From Flexithrix dorotheae DSM 6795 (GTDB taxonomy: Bacteria; Bacteroidota; Bacteroidia; Cytophagales; Flammeovirgaceae), in NCBI RefSeq assembly GCF_000379765.1, contig NZ_KB903434.1, positions 124,001 through 188,000 on the forward strand: 64,000 nt of DNA, read 5' to 3'. The notes beneath the pieces are model-generated. The model saw only the letters and a list, made by a program, of their open reading frames with translations, did no database searches and had not been told where the DNA came from. The translations under genes and the position numbers were made by a program. Shown one piece after another: positions 17,220 to 25,953 of this stretch. The first letter of the stretch is position 1; every line of letters starts with the position of its first letter.

Positions 17220-17651
17220 ATGAATTCCCTGATCTTAACCAGTTCTTCACTTGCCGACCTCAATGACATTGCTGGGAAAATTGTAGAATTTTCCAGTGAC
17301 CAAAAAATTTGGTTGTTTGAAGGAGAAATGGGAGTGGGAAAAACTACCTTAATCAAACATTTAGCGGAAAGGTTAGGATCCGAAGATTTGATTAATAGTC
17401 CGACTTATGGTCTTGTAAATGAATATGAAGATGGAAATGGGAATCCATTTTACCATTTCGATTTTTACAGAATTAAGAATGAAGTTGAGGCTTTGGAAAT
17501 GGGTTGTGAAGAGTACTTTTATTCGGGTAATATCTGCCTGATAGAATGGCCATCAAAAATTGAAAAATTAATCCCTGAAAATCACCTGATGATAGCAATG
17601 GAATTGGGAAATGAGAATCAAAGGATTATAAATTTAACCAAACATGGGTAA
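17220..17651 (+). CDS. tsaE: tRNA threonylcarbamoyladenosine biosynthesis ATPase TsaE
   Basis: This 143-residue P-loop protein works with TsaB and TsaD to install N6-threonylcarbamoyladenosine at position 37 of ANN-decoding tRNAs. The Walker A motif GEMGVGKTTL is near residues 35-44. NSPTYGLVNEY and FYHFDFYRI are typical TsaE segments, and CLIEWPSKIEKLIP is the family's C-terminal signature. Full length. Its stop codon overlaps the start of the next gene by 8 bp, implying translational coupling with the alanine-dehydrogenase-like protein. Confidence 0.93.
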   Translation: MNSLILTSSSLADLNDIAGKIVEFSSDQKIWLFEGEMGVGKTTLIKHLAERLGSEDLINSPTYGLVNEYEDGNGNPFYHFDFYRIKNEVEALEMGCEEYFYSGNICLIEWPSKIEKLIPENHLMIAMELGNENQRIINLTKHG

Positions 17652-18879
17652 GCAGAGAAAAGAAGATGTAAGCGGTCTTGCTGCGGAATTATATCAGCTA
17701 CATCCACAGGAAGTTTTAGAGAGACAAAAAAAGAAAAGAGGAGAAAAGGTAACCATTGGGATACCCAAGGAACATCATTCTGAAAAAAGAGTTACCATGC
17801 GCCCTGAGGCTGTGGAAATTTTGGTAAATAATGGCCTTGATGTTTGTGTAGAAAGTAAGGCTGGAGAATATTCCAAACATTCGGATGAAGAATATAGTAA
17901 TGCCGGAGCCAAGATTGTTTATTCTTCCAAAGAAGTTTTCGAATCGGATATTATTCTGAAAATTGCCCCACCAACATATGAAGAGATAGGCTACATGAAA
18001 CCCGGCAAAACCGTGATTTCCGCATTACAAATGAGCCTGTTATCCAAAAAATATTTCCAGCAATTAATAAATAAAGAAATTACCGCACTGGCTTACGATC
18101 TGTTGGAAGACAAAGTTGGGGGTTTGCCTCTTGTAAGAGCAATGAGTGAAATTGCCGGAAGTACAGTAATGCTTATTGCCGCAGAATACCTGAGTTGCCT
18201 AAACAATGGTAAGGGCATAATCCTAGGTGGAATCACTGGAGTCCCTCCTACAAAGGTAGTTATTCTGGGTGCCGGAACTGTAGCCGAATATGCGGCAAGA
18301 ACAGCCATTGGCCTGGGAGCAGAAGTAAAAATATTTGATAATCATATTTATCGCCTCAAAAGGATTAAGGATCAATTGAATCAGCCAAACCTTTATACTT
18401 CAGCTATAGACAGCAGCATGCTTACTGATGCACTCATGCGGGCGGATGTAGCTATCGGGGCACTTCGTGCGGAAGGAGGAAGAGCCCCTGTAGTGGTTAC
18501 GGAAGAAACAGTTGGGCAAATGAAACCAAATTCTGTAATAATTGATGTTTCTATTGACCGTGGTGGTTGCTTTGAGACTTCCGAAGTAACTGACCATAAA
18601 AATCCAACTTTCAGGAAATACGATGTGATCCACTATTGTGTGCCTAATATAGCCTCAAGAGTAGCCAGAACTGCCACTACCGCCATTAGTAATATTTTCA
18701 CTCCAATGCTAATTAAGCTAAGTGAATTAGGAGGAATTGATGAAATGATTTTTGCCCATAAATGGTTTGCCAATGGTGTTTATACCTACAGAGGAGGGAT
18801 CACCAATAAAAATATGGCGAATAAATATCACCTCCCTTACAAGAACCTGGATTTAATTATTGCGGCTAAAATTGGATAA
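17644..18879 (+). CDS. ald: Alanine dehydrogenase/PntA-family protein lacking canonical catalytic residues
   Basis: This 411-residue protein aligns along its length with L-alanine dehydrogenase and with the alpha subunit of transhydrogenase. The NAD-binding loop VVILGAGTVAEYAAR, Arg49 and the aspartate in DVSIDRGGCFE are present. Two key positions differ. Lys75 of the M. tuberculosis enzyme, in KVKEP, is Ala108 here (KIAPP). His96, in the L-H-L segment, is Gln129 (LQM). The alignment between these two positions is ungapped. Residues 1-33 form an extra basic N-terminal extension. Oxidative deamination of alanine is therefore doubtful, and a related NAD-binding or altered-substrate role is possible. 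It overlaps tsaE by 8 bp. Confidence 0.8.
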   Translation: MGKQRKEDVSGLAAELYQLHPQEVLERQKKKRGEKVTIGIPKEHHSEKRVTMRPEAVEILVNNGLDVCVESKAGEYSKHSDEEYSNAGAKIVYSSKEVFESDIILKIAPPTYEEIGYMKPGKTVISALQMSLLSKKYFQQLINKEITALAYDLLEDKVGGLPLVRAMSEIAGSTVMLIAAEYLSCLNNGKGIILGGITGVPPTKVVILGAGTVAEYAARTAIGLGAEVKIFDNHIYRLKRIKDQLNQPNLYTSAIDSSMLTDALMRADVAIGALRAEGGRAPVVVTEETVGQMKPNSVIIDVSIDRGGCFETSEVTDHKNPTFRKYDVIHYCVPNIASRVARTATTAISNIFTPMLIKLSELGGIDEMIFAHKWFANGVYTYRGGITNKNMANKYHLPYKNLDLIIAAKIG

Positions 18880-18889
18880 AATTTGAACT

Positions 18890-18920
18890 AAAATTCTCCT
18901 CTTCGGAATTTTTGATTTTG
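18890..18920 (+). terminator. Weak terminator after the ald-like gene
   Basis: AAAATTC (18890-18896) and GAATTTT (18906-18912) form a 7-bp stem, followed by the T-rich tail TGATTTTG. It lies 11 bp after the stop codon. Confidence 0.4.
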
Positions 18921-19067
18921 TTTCCATTTCTTAGCCAATAACCCTAAATTGCAAAATAATTTTTCCACACATTTTAGGCTACTCATTCCTCCAGCAAGAT
19001 TTACTTCCTGGTTGGAATTGCTATTCATTTAATTTCAAGGAACAAACATTTTCCGTTCATTCAGGCT

Positions 19068-19075
19068 TATATTTG
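19068..19075 (+). promoter_or_regulatory. Candidate -7 promoter element for uvrA
   Basis: TATATTTG fits the Bacteroidota TAnnTTTG consensus exactly. The -33 region is weak (CATTTTCC). The predicted transcript start near 19082 leaves a leader of about 29 nt. Confidence 0.45.
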
Positions 19076-19110
19076 ACAAGCTTATTTTCGGAAGTGATTT
19101 TAAGCGTGTA

Positions 19111-21948
19111 ATGGTGAAAAAAGATTTTATGTCAACAACTGTAGAATTAGAAAAACTGAATCCTAAGGATTATATAATTGTAAAAGGAGCTAAGGTAAAC
19201 AACCTGAAAAACCTCAGTGTGGCCATTCCCAGAAATAATCTGGTGGTAATCACTGGGGTTTCCGGCTCAGGGAAATCCTCTTTGGCATTTGATACTTTAT
19301 TTGCAGAAGGCCAGCGGATGTATGTGGAAAGCCTTAGTTCTTATGCCAGGCAGTTTTTAGGTAGAATGGAAAAACCTGAAGTGGACTATATTAAAGGAAT
19401 TTGCCCGGCTATAGCAGTTGAACAAAAAGTAACCACCAAAAATCCAAGGTCTACAGTTGGGACCACCACTGAAATTTATGATTATCTGAAATTGTTTTTT
19501 GCCAGAGTGGGGAAAACCTATTCTCCTGAAAGTGGCGAGTTGGTTACTAAAGATAGTGTTTCAGATGTAGTTAATTATATTCAGTCTTTCGAGGAAGGGA
19601 CTCGGGTGATGATCCTTGCCCCATTAGTACTTAAAGATAAAAGAACGGCCCTTGATGAACTGAAACTATTAATGCAACAAGGTTTTGCCAGGATTGTAAT
19701 TGAGGGAGAGGTCTTTTTGATTGAGGATTTAATTGAAGAAAATCACAAATTCAAAAAGAAGGATCAAATAAAGATCCTTGTAGATAGAAACGTAGTGAAA
19801 TACGATGATGAGGACAATTTATTCCGAATGGCAGATTCAGTACAAACTGCATTTTTTGAAGGACATGGAGAGTGTAATATTGAAATAATTCCGAAATCCG
19901 GTGACAAGGAAGAAAAAAAATTCTCGGATAAATTTGAAAGAGACGGGATTACATTTGAAGAACCAAGTGTAAATTTTTTCACTTTCAACAATCCTTACGG
20001 AGCTTGTAAAACCTGTGAAGGATTCGGGAAAATTTTAGGGATTGATGAAGATTTGGTAATCCCGGATAAAAATCTTTCAGTCTACGAAGGAGCAATTGCC
20101 CCCTGGAGAAGTGAAACCATGAGCAAATGGCTAAAGCCTCTGATTTCCAATGGCATACGGTTCGATTTCCCCATTCACCGATCCTATTACGAACTCGATC
20201 AGGAACAAAAAGATTTGCTTTGGAATGGCAATGAGTATTTTGAAGGGATTGATGCTTTCTTCAAATACCTGGAATCAAAATCACATAAGATTCAATATCG
20301 GGTAATGCTTTCGAGATATAGGGGAAGAACAGTCTGCCCCGATTGCAAAGGAACCCGATTGCGAAAAGATACAGGTTACGTGAAAATTGCAGGCAAATCA
20401 ATCATTGATTTGGTACTCCTGCCTATCAATGAAATTTCTTTGTTCTTCAAGAATTTGAAACTTGACAAGCACGATCAGGAAATTGCCAGTAGAATCTTGA
20501 CTGAAATTAAAAACAGACTGGAATATCTGGAAAAAGTAGGGTTGGGATATCTCACTTTGAACAGGCTTACTTCTACCCTTTCCGGAGGAGAATACCAGAG
20601 AATAAAACTGGCCACTTCTTTGGGAAGTGCGCTTGTTGGCTCAATGTATATTCTGGATGAACCCAGTATAGGCCTTCACCCCCGAGATACTCAAAACCTG
20701 GTGAGTGTTTTGGTGGAACTCAAAAAACTGGGCAATACGGTAATTGTAGTAGAACATGAGGAAGAAGTAATGCGAGCGGCAGATCAGATTATTGACATTG
20801 GTCCGGATGCAGGGAATTTTGGTGGCGATCTTATTTTTCAGGGAGATATTTTCAAATTGGAAAACAAAAATGTGAGCCATACTGCCCGGTATCTGAACGG
20901 AATTGAGGAAATACCCATTCCAGCCAAAAGACGAAAATGGAAAAAGTTTATAGAACTTGTCGGTTGCAGACAAAACAACCTGAAGAATATTAATGTAAAG
21001 TTTCCTCTTGGTGTGCTCTCGGTGATTACTGGGGTAAGTGGTTCGGGAAAATCTACTCTGGTAAGACAAATTTTGTTTCCAGTGTTATCCAAACATTTGG
21101 GAGGTTACCACGATTCGGTTTCGAAAGTGGATAGAATAGATGGGGATTTAAAAGAAATTACCCACATGGAATTTGTAGACCAAAATCCTATTGGTAAATC
21201 TTCCCGGTCCAATCCTGTGACCTATGTGAAGGCTTATGATGCCATCAGGCAACTTTTCTCCGATCAGATTTTGGCCAAGCAGAGAGGGTATAAACCAGCA
21301 TTTTTTTCCTTTAATGTGGATGGTGGCAGATGTGAGGAATGTATGGGAGAAGGCACCACAAAAATTGAAATGCAGTTCATGGCCGATATCTTCCTAACCT
21401 GCGAGTCCTGTAAGGGGAAAAGATTTAAAAGTGAAATACTGGAAATAAAATATAAGGATAAGGATATTTCCGAAGTCCTTGAAATGAGTATTGATGAAGC
21501 CCTTGAGTTTTTTAAAGGGAACAAAAAGATTTCCGAGAAACTAAAACCACTTCAGGATGTTGGCCTTGGCTATGTGAAATTAGGTCAATCTTCCAATACA
21601 CTTAGTGGTGGAGAAGCCCAACGGGTAAAACTGGCTTCTTTTCTGGTAAAAGGGAATTTAAAACTGGATGATAAAGTACTTTTTGTGTTCGATGAACCAA
21701 CTACCGGACTTCATTTTCATGATATCAATAAATTATTAATTGCTCTAAATGCGCTGGTAGAAAAGGGGCATACTGTAATTATAATTGAACACAATATGGA
21801 AATCATTAAATCGGCAGACTGGATAATCGATCTCGGTCCTGATGGCGGGGATAAAGGAGGAACCATTTGCTTTGAAGGTACTCCGGAAGAAATGGTGAAA
21901 CTGGAAGGGAACCATACAGCCGGATTCCTTAAAGAAAAGGTTAAATAA
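19111..21948 (+). CDS. uvrA: Excinuclease ABC subunit A
   Basis: A 945-residue damage-recognition ATPase of nucleotide excision repair; a UvrA dimer loads UvrB at lesions. It has two ABC ATPase modules. The Walker A motifs are GVSGSGKSSLAFDTLF (about residue 53) and GVSGSGKSTLVRQ (about 640). The signatures are LSGGEYQRIKLA and LSGGEAQRVKLA. The zinc modules CKTCEGFG/CPDCKGTR and CEECMGEG/CESCKGKR are complete. An alternative ATG lies at 19129 (MSTTVELEKLN), six codons in, and either could be used. It is followed by a strong terminator. Confidence 0.97.
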   Translation: MVKKDFMSTTVELEKLNPKDYIIVKGAKVNNLKNLSVAIPRNNLVVITGVSGSGKSSLAFDTLFAEGQRMYVESLSSYARQFLGRMEKPEVDYIKGICPAIAVEQKVTTKNPRSTVGTTTEIYDYLKLFFARVGKTYSPESGELVTKDSVSDVVNYIQSFEEGTRVMILAPLVLKDKRTALDELKLLMQQGFARIVIEGEVFLIEDLIEENHKFKKKDQIKILVDRNVVKYDDEDNLFRMADSVQTAFFEGHGECNIEIIPKSGDKEEKKFSDKFERDGITFEEPSVNFFTFNNPYGACKTCEGFGKILGIDEDLVIPDKNLSVYEGAIAPWRSETMSKWLKPLISNGIRFDFPIHRSYYELDQEQKDLLWNGNEYFEGIDAFFKYLESKSHKIQYRVMLSRYRGRTVCPDCKGTRLRKDTGYVKIAGKSIIDLVLLPINEISLFFKNLKLDKHDQEIASRILTEIKNRLEYLEKVGLGYLTLNRLTSTLSGGEYQRIKLATSLGSALVGSMYILDEPSIGLHPRDTQNLVSVLVELKKLGNTVIVVEHEEEVMRAADQIIDIGPDAGNFGGDLIFQGDIFKLENKNVSHTARYLNGIEEIPIPAKRRKWKKFIELVGCRQNNLKNINVKFPLGVLSVITGVSGSGKSTLVRQILFPVLSKHLGGYHDSVSKVDRIDGDLKEITHMEFVDQNPIGKSSRSNPVTYVKAYDAIRQLFSDQILAKQRGYKPAFFSFNVDGGRCEECMGEGTTKIEMQFMADIFLTCESCKGKRFKSEILEIKYKDKDISEVLEMSIDEALEFFKGNKKISEKLKPLQDVGLGYVKLGQSSNTLSGGEAQRVKLASFLVKGNLKLDDKVLFVFDEPTTGLHFHDINKLLIALNALVEKGHTVIIIEHNMEIIKSADWIIDLGPDGGDKGGTICFEGTPEEMVKLEGNHTAGFLKEKVK

Positions 21949-21983
21949 TAAGGTCGAAAGTTTAATTTATTGTCATTATCACG

Positions 21984-22023
21984 GGGTTTGTCCTACCAAA
22001 TAAGGTTGGACAAACCCTTTTTA
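21984..22023 (+). terminator. Terminator after uvrA
   Basis: GGGTTTGTCC (21984-21993) pairs perfectly with GGACAAACCC (22008-22017) and is followed by TTTTTATTT. Confidence 0.8.
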
Positions 22024-22256
22024 TTTCTCCCTTTTCAAGGCTCCAAATTTTCATTACCTATCACACAGCTTTTTAGATTAATATATTGTTAAGCGCAAAT
22101 TAAACCCTTCAATTATTCTAACAAATATCATAAATAAAGGGTGATGCAAATCATGTTAGTCGGGTTTCTCTCTTTCTATATTTGTTAAGAATTCATTGGC
22201 GAATGACTCTAAATATTTTTAAATTATATTATTTCTAACTTCAAAAGCTATCACCC
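22024..22256 (+). promoter_or_regulatory. pckA upstream region with candidate promoter
   Basis: TATATTTG at 22177-22184 matches TAnnTTTG, with a GTTAG sequence at 22155-22159 in place of the usual TTG -33 element. The leader would be about 66 nt. The rest of this AT-rich spacer between the uvrA terminator and pckA shows no gene or hairpin. Confidence 0.45.
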
Positions 22257-23876
22257 ATGAGACAAGATGGTATAAGATCCAAAATTTCAGACCTCTATTC
22301 TATTGGCATTAAATCGGCAAAAGTTCACTGGAACTACACACCCGCAGAGCTATATGAGGAAATTATGAGAAGAGACGAAGGTATGATGACAGACACAGGT
22401 GCTGTTATGGTAGATACTAGCGCATTCACAGGAAGGGCTCCGAAAGACAAGTATGTGGTTAAGGATGAAAAATCGGAAAATACAGTTTGGTGGGGAGAAA
22501 TTAATCAGGCCATTAGCCCGGAAACCTTTGATGAAATTTATGATGAAATGATAAAGTACCTTTATAACAAGGAACTTTATGTGAGAGAAGGATATGCAGG
22601 TGCCGACCCTAAATATCAATTGAAAGTAAGATTTGTGAATACCCAGGCATGGCAAAATTTATTTTGCTTCAATATGTTCATCAATCCAAACAGAGAAGAA
22701 CTGGAAAGTTTTGAACCTGAATTTACTGTAATTGATGCGCCTGAATTTATTGTTGATCCTAAGCGATTCGGCATCAGGCACAGTAATTTTGCATTGGTAA
22801 ACCTTACTAAAAATATCATCCTTGTTGGTGGATCGGGATATGCTGGAGAAATTAAAAAAGGTATTTTCTCTGTAATGAATTACCACTTGCCTGAAGATAA
22901 AGGTGTACTTTCTATGCACTGCTCAGCCAATATAGGCGAAAAAGGTGATACTGCTGTTTTCTTCGGTCTTTCAGGAACCGGAAAAACTACGCTTTCAGCT
23001 GATCCCAATAGAAAATTAATTGGTGACGATGAGCACGGATGGACTGATACCAGTATATTCAACTTCGAAGGTGGATGTTATGCCAAGGTGGTCAACCTTA
23101 CCAGGGAAAAAGAACCAGAAATATGGGATGCCATTAAATTTGGAGCTATTCTGGAAAATACCAGATTCTTTGACGATACCCGAACCGTTAATTTTGAAGA
23201 TACCCGTGTAACAGAAAACACCAGAGTTTCTTATCCCCTGGATCATATAAAAAATGCAGCTCAGCCTTCAATTGGAGATGTTCCTAAAAACATTTTCTTC
23301 CTGACTTGTGATGCTTATGGCGTGCTACCTCCCATTTCTAAATTAGATCCGGGACAAGCCATGTTCCATTTTATTTCAGGATATACTGCAAAAGTTGCTG
23401 GAACTGAAATGGGTATCACAGAGCCACAAGCTACATTCTCAGCATGTTTTGGAGCAGCATTCTTACCACTTCACCCAACCAAATACGCCAAAATACTTGG
23501 CGAAAAAATGAAAAATACAGATGTAAATGTTTGGTTAGTGAATACAGGCTGGACTGGAGGCGCATATGGTGTGGGCTCCAGAATGAAGTTGAAATATACC
23601 AGAGCTATGATTACAGCAGCGTTGGAAGGTCAATTGGAGAATGTAGAGTATGTGAAACATGATGTATTTGGTGTGGAAATGCCAAAAGAATGTCCCGGAG
23701 TTCCTAGTGAACTGTTATTACCAATAAATACCTGGGAAAACAAAACAGAATACAATAAAATGGCAAATCTTCTAGCCAATAAGTTTAATAAAAACTTTGA
23801 AAAATATTCTGATTTCGCTGATGAGGAAATCCTTTCAGGAGCTCCAAAATCAGATGAAGCATTAGAAAAAGTTTGA
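22257..23876 (+). CDS. pckA: Phosphoenolpyruvate carboxykinase (ATP)
   Basis: Catalyses the ATP-dependent conversion of oxaloacetate to PEP and CO2, the entry step of gluconeogenesis. It can run in reverse during fermentative CO2 fixation. The 539-residue protein is of usual length. The P-loop FGLSGTGKTTLSADP is near residues 240-254, the metal-binding GDDEHGW follows, and the substrate segment TGRAPKDKY lies at about residue 58. These identify the ATP-type rather than the GTP-type enzyme. It is monocistronic and flanked by a promoter candidate and a strong terminator. Confidence 0.97.
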   Translation: MRQDGIRSKISDLYSIGIKSAKVHWNYTPAELYEEIMRRDEGMMTDTGAVMVDTSAFTGRAPKDKYVVKDEKSENTVWWGEINQAISPETFDEIYDEMIKYLYNKELYVREGYAGADPKYQLKVRFVNTQAWQNLFCFNMFINPNREELESFEPEFTVIDAPEFIVDPKRFGIRHSNFALVNLTKNIILVGGSGYAGEIKKGIFSVMNYHLPEDKGVLSMHCSANIGEKGDTAVFFGLSGTGKTTLSADPNRKLIGDDEHGWTDTSIFNFEGGCYAKVVNLTREKEPEIWDAIKFGAILENTRFFDDTRTVNFEDTRVTENTRVSYPLDHIKNAAQPSIGDVPKNIFFLTCDAYGVLPPISKLDPGQAMFHFISGYTAKVAGTEMGITEPQATFSACFGAAFLPLHPTKYAKILGEKMKNTDVNVWLVNTGWTGGAYGVGSRMKLKYTRAMITAALEGQLENVEYVKHDVFGVEMPKECPGVPSELLLPINTWENKTEYNKMANLLANKFNKNFEKYSDFADEEILSGAPKSDEALEKV

Positions 23877-23904
23877 GGCGATTTTGGTAATTAATTTTTG
23901 AAGT

Positions 23905-23938
23905 AAAAAACCTCCCTGGATTGGGGAGGTTTTTTTTC
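23905..23938. terminator. Bidirectional terminator between pckA and a small lipoprotein gene
   Basis: An AACCTCCC/GGGGAGGTT stem with a 6-nt loop is flanked by A-run and T-run, so it works in both directions for the converging genes. Confidence 0.8.
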
Positions 23939-23957
23939 GCCTAAATATAACCTTAGT

Positions 23958-24152
23958 TTATCTTTTAAATTTTGAGCAATCAAACCCAGAACTTTCTAAT
24001 TGCTCTTTGTAATCTTTAGCATCTGAGCGAGGCAAACAAAAGTTTTTTTTCTGTGACCCACTATTGTTTGTACATTCAAAACAAAGTTCATCATTACAAC
24101 TTGTGAAAAATATATAAAGAAAAATAAATGGTAAAATAATAGTTTTTTTCAT
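23958..24152 (-). CDS. Small cysteine-containing lipoprotein
   Basis: The 64-residue product starts MKKTIILPFIFLY and has a lipobox ending in FFTSC, so it should be a membrane-anchored lipoprotein of about 45 mature residues. Four more cysteines follow (in DELCFEC, NFCLP and FDCSK), which could form disulfides or bind a metal. I chose the ATG at 24150-24152 because it gives a standard lysine-led signal peptide; the frame extends eight codons further upstream. No family recognised. Confidence 0.6.
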   Translation of the reverse strand: MKKTIILPFIFLYIFFTSCNDELCFECTNNSGSQKKNFCLPRSDAKDYKEQLESSGFDCSKFKR

Positions 24153-24249
24153 TAAGAAAGCTTTAAGGATTATCAATTAATCAAAAAGCAAAACTAAAAA
24201 CAATAACAAAACATACAACCATTATTTCAGAATTTAATTCTTCTAAAAA

Positions 24250-25911
24250 CTAAACTTCCCCCAAATACTGATGTACAAAACTAATGGCCATAGCTCCTTC
24301 TCCTACGGCTGAGGCCACTCTTTTCATGGCTCCTGAGCGTACATCCCCTGCTGCAAAAATTCCAGGTGTACATGTTTCCAGCAAATAGGGATTTCTATCC
24401 TGTTTCCATATCTTTTTATACTCTGTAAAGTTCACCAGTTCCCTTCCCGTAACAATATATCCTTTGTTGTCTTTCAACACATTCTTATCCAGCCATTCTG
24501 TAAAGGGTTTCGCCCCTATAAATATGAATAATCCACCAGCTTCAACCTTCCTTTCATTTTCACCATCAACATCGGCAATGATCAGGTGTGTTAACCGATC
24601 TTCCCCTTCTGCTTTTTTAATTATGGTTTTCCCTTTCAAATGAATATTCTCAATACCATCAATCTGGTCAATCAGGTAGGAAGACATGGTATCATTCAGG
24701 TTTTCCCTCCTTACAAGAATGTACACATTTTTGGCAAATTTGGATAAATAAACAGCTGCCTGTCCTGCCGAATTTCCCCCACCTACAATATAAACTTCCT
24801 TATCTTGTGTGGAAGCAGCTTCCGTACTTGCAGCCCCGTAATAAACACCTGCTCCTGTAAAGTTTTCAATTCCTTCAGCCGGAAGCTTTCTGTATTCTAC
24901 TCCAGTTGTAATAATTATACTTTTTGTATTAATTTTTTTCCCGTTTACCAACTGAATAATTTTATAATTATCCTGAACATCAATGGTATTTACTTCCTGA
25001 GGAGATAGAAACTCTACTCCAAAACGAGTAGCCTGAGCTACCGCCCTTCTGGAAAGGTCTGCCCCACTCAGTCCTTTAGGAAAACCCAGGTAATTTTCAA
25101 TTCTGGAACTTGTACCCGCTTGTCCTCCGGGGGCTCTTTTTTCGATTAAAAGCGTATTTAATCCTTCTGAACCTCCGTAAACTGCTGCTGCTAGTCCAGC
25201 CGGACCAGCCCCAATGATCACTACATCATATAATTCAGATGAGGCATTGGTAGTCAATCCGATTTTCTCTCCAATTTCAGCTAATGTAGGATCCTTTAAG
25301 ACTTCCCCACCCTCCGAAATCAGTACGGGTAATTCTTTTAATTCCACTTCATTCAAGTCCAGCAGTTCTTTGGCTTTGGGATTTAATTCTACATCCAACC
25401 ATTGGAAAGGGAATAGATTTCCAGAAAGGAAGTCTTTAATTTTGTGCGACTTAGGTGAATACTGGTAACCGATAACCTTCACACCTAAAAAGTCTGGGCG
25501 GTAATTAATTTCCCATTCTTCTAATTGGTCATCAATAATGGGAAAGAGCTTTTCTTCAGGCGGATCCCAGGGCTTCATTAAATAATAGTCCAACTGGACA
25601 TCATTTATGGCTTTTATGGCTGCATCCGTATCTGAATATGCAGTAAGCAGAATTCTTTTTGCTTCCGGATAAGTGGGTTTGGCCTTTTCCAAATAATCTA
25701 CCCCGAGCATTTCTGGCATTCTCTGGTCAGATAAAAACAGGGCTATTTCCTCTCCTTTTTTCTTTAGTTCGATAATAGTTTGCAAAGCTTCATTTGCCGA
25801 TTCGGTGCTGATAATTCTAAATTCTTTTCTGTATTTGGATTTTAGATCTCTTACAACAGCACGTAATACCTGCGGGTCATCATCTACAGCAAAAATGATC
25901 GGTTTTTTCAT
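24250..25911 (-). CDS. Receiver / glutaredoxin-like / thioredoxin-reductase-like fusion
   Basis: A 553-residue three-part protein. Residues 1-125 are a receiver with the acidic triad DDD, phosphoacceptor Asp in LSDQRMP and conserved Lys in LMKPW. Residues about 143-220 resemble a glutaredoxin fold (YQYSPKSHKIKDFL, then LPVLI), but the active-site position has no cysteine. Residues about 225-553 form a FAD/NAD(P) oxidoreductase (VVIIGAGPAGLAAAVYG, YIVGGGNSAGQAA, IFAAGDVR) of the thioredoxin reductase fold. The place of the reductase C-x-x-C reads YYGAASTEA, without cysteine. It is therefore probably not a thioredoxin reductase. It follows its likely partner kinase by 42 bp. Confidence 0.85.
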   Translation of the reverse strand: MKKPIIFAVDDDPQVLRAVVRDLKSKYRKEFRIISTESANEALQTIIELKKKGEEIALFLSDQRMPEMLGVDYLEKAKPTYPEAKRILLTAYSDTDAAIKAINDVQLDYYLMKPWDPPEEKLFPIIDDQLEEWEINYRPDFLGVKVIGYQYSPKSHKIKDFLSGNLFPFQWLDVELNPKAKELLDLNEVELKELPVLISEGGEVLKDPTLAEIGEKIGLTTNASSELYDVVIIGAGPAGLAAAVYGGSEGLNTLLIEKRAPGGQAGTSSRIENYLGFPKGLSGADLSRRAVAQATRFGVEFLSPQEVNTIDVQDNYKIIQLVNGKKINTKSIIITTGVEYRKLPAEGIENFTGAGVYYGAASTEAASTQDKEVYIVGGGNSAGQAAVYLSKFAKNVYILVRRENLNDTMSSYLIDQIDGIENIHLKGKTIIKKAEGEDRLTHLIIADVDGENERKVEAGGLFIFIGAKPFTEWLDKNVLKDNKGYIVTGRELVNFTEYKKIWKQDRNPYLLETCTPGIFAAGDVRSGAMKRVASAVGEGAMAISFVHQYLGEV

Positions 25912-25953
25912 CGTTGGGTAATTTTGAATTATATTTTTATCGCTTCTTTATTT

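Noticed and set aside
23958-24176. Longer form of the small lipoprotein, starting at 24176
   Set aside because: The extra eight residues add a second hydrophobic start before a normal lysine-led signal peptide; the ATG at 24152 fits better.
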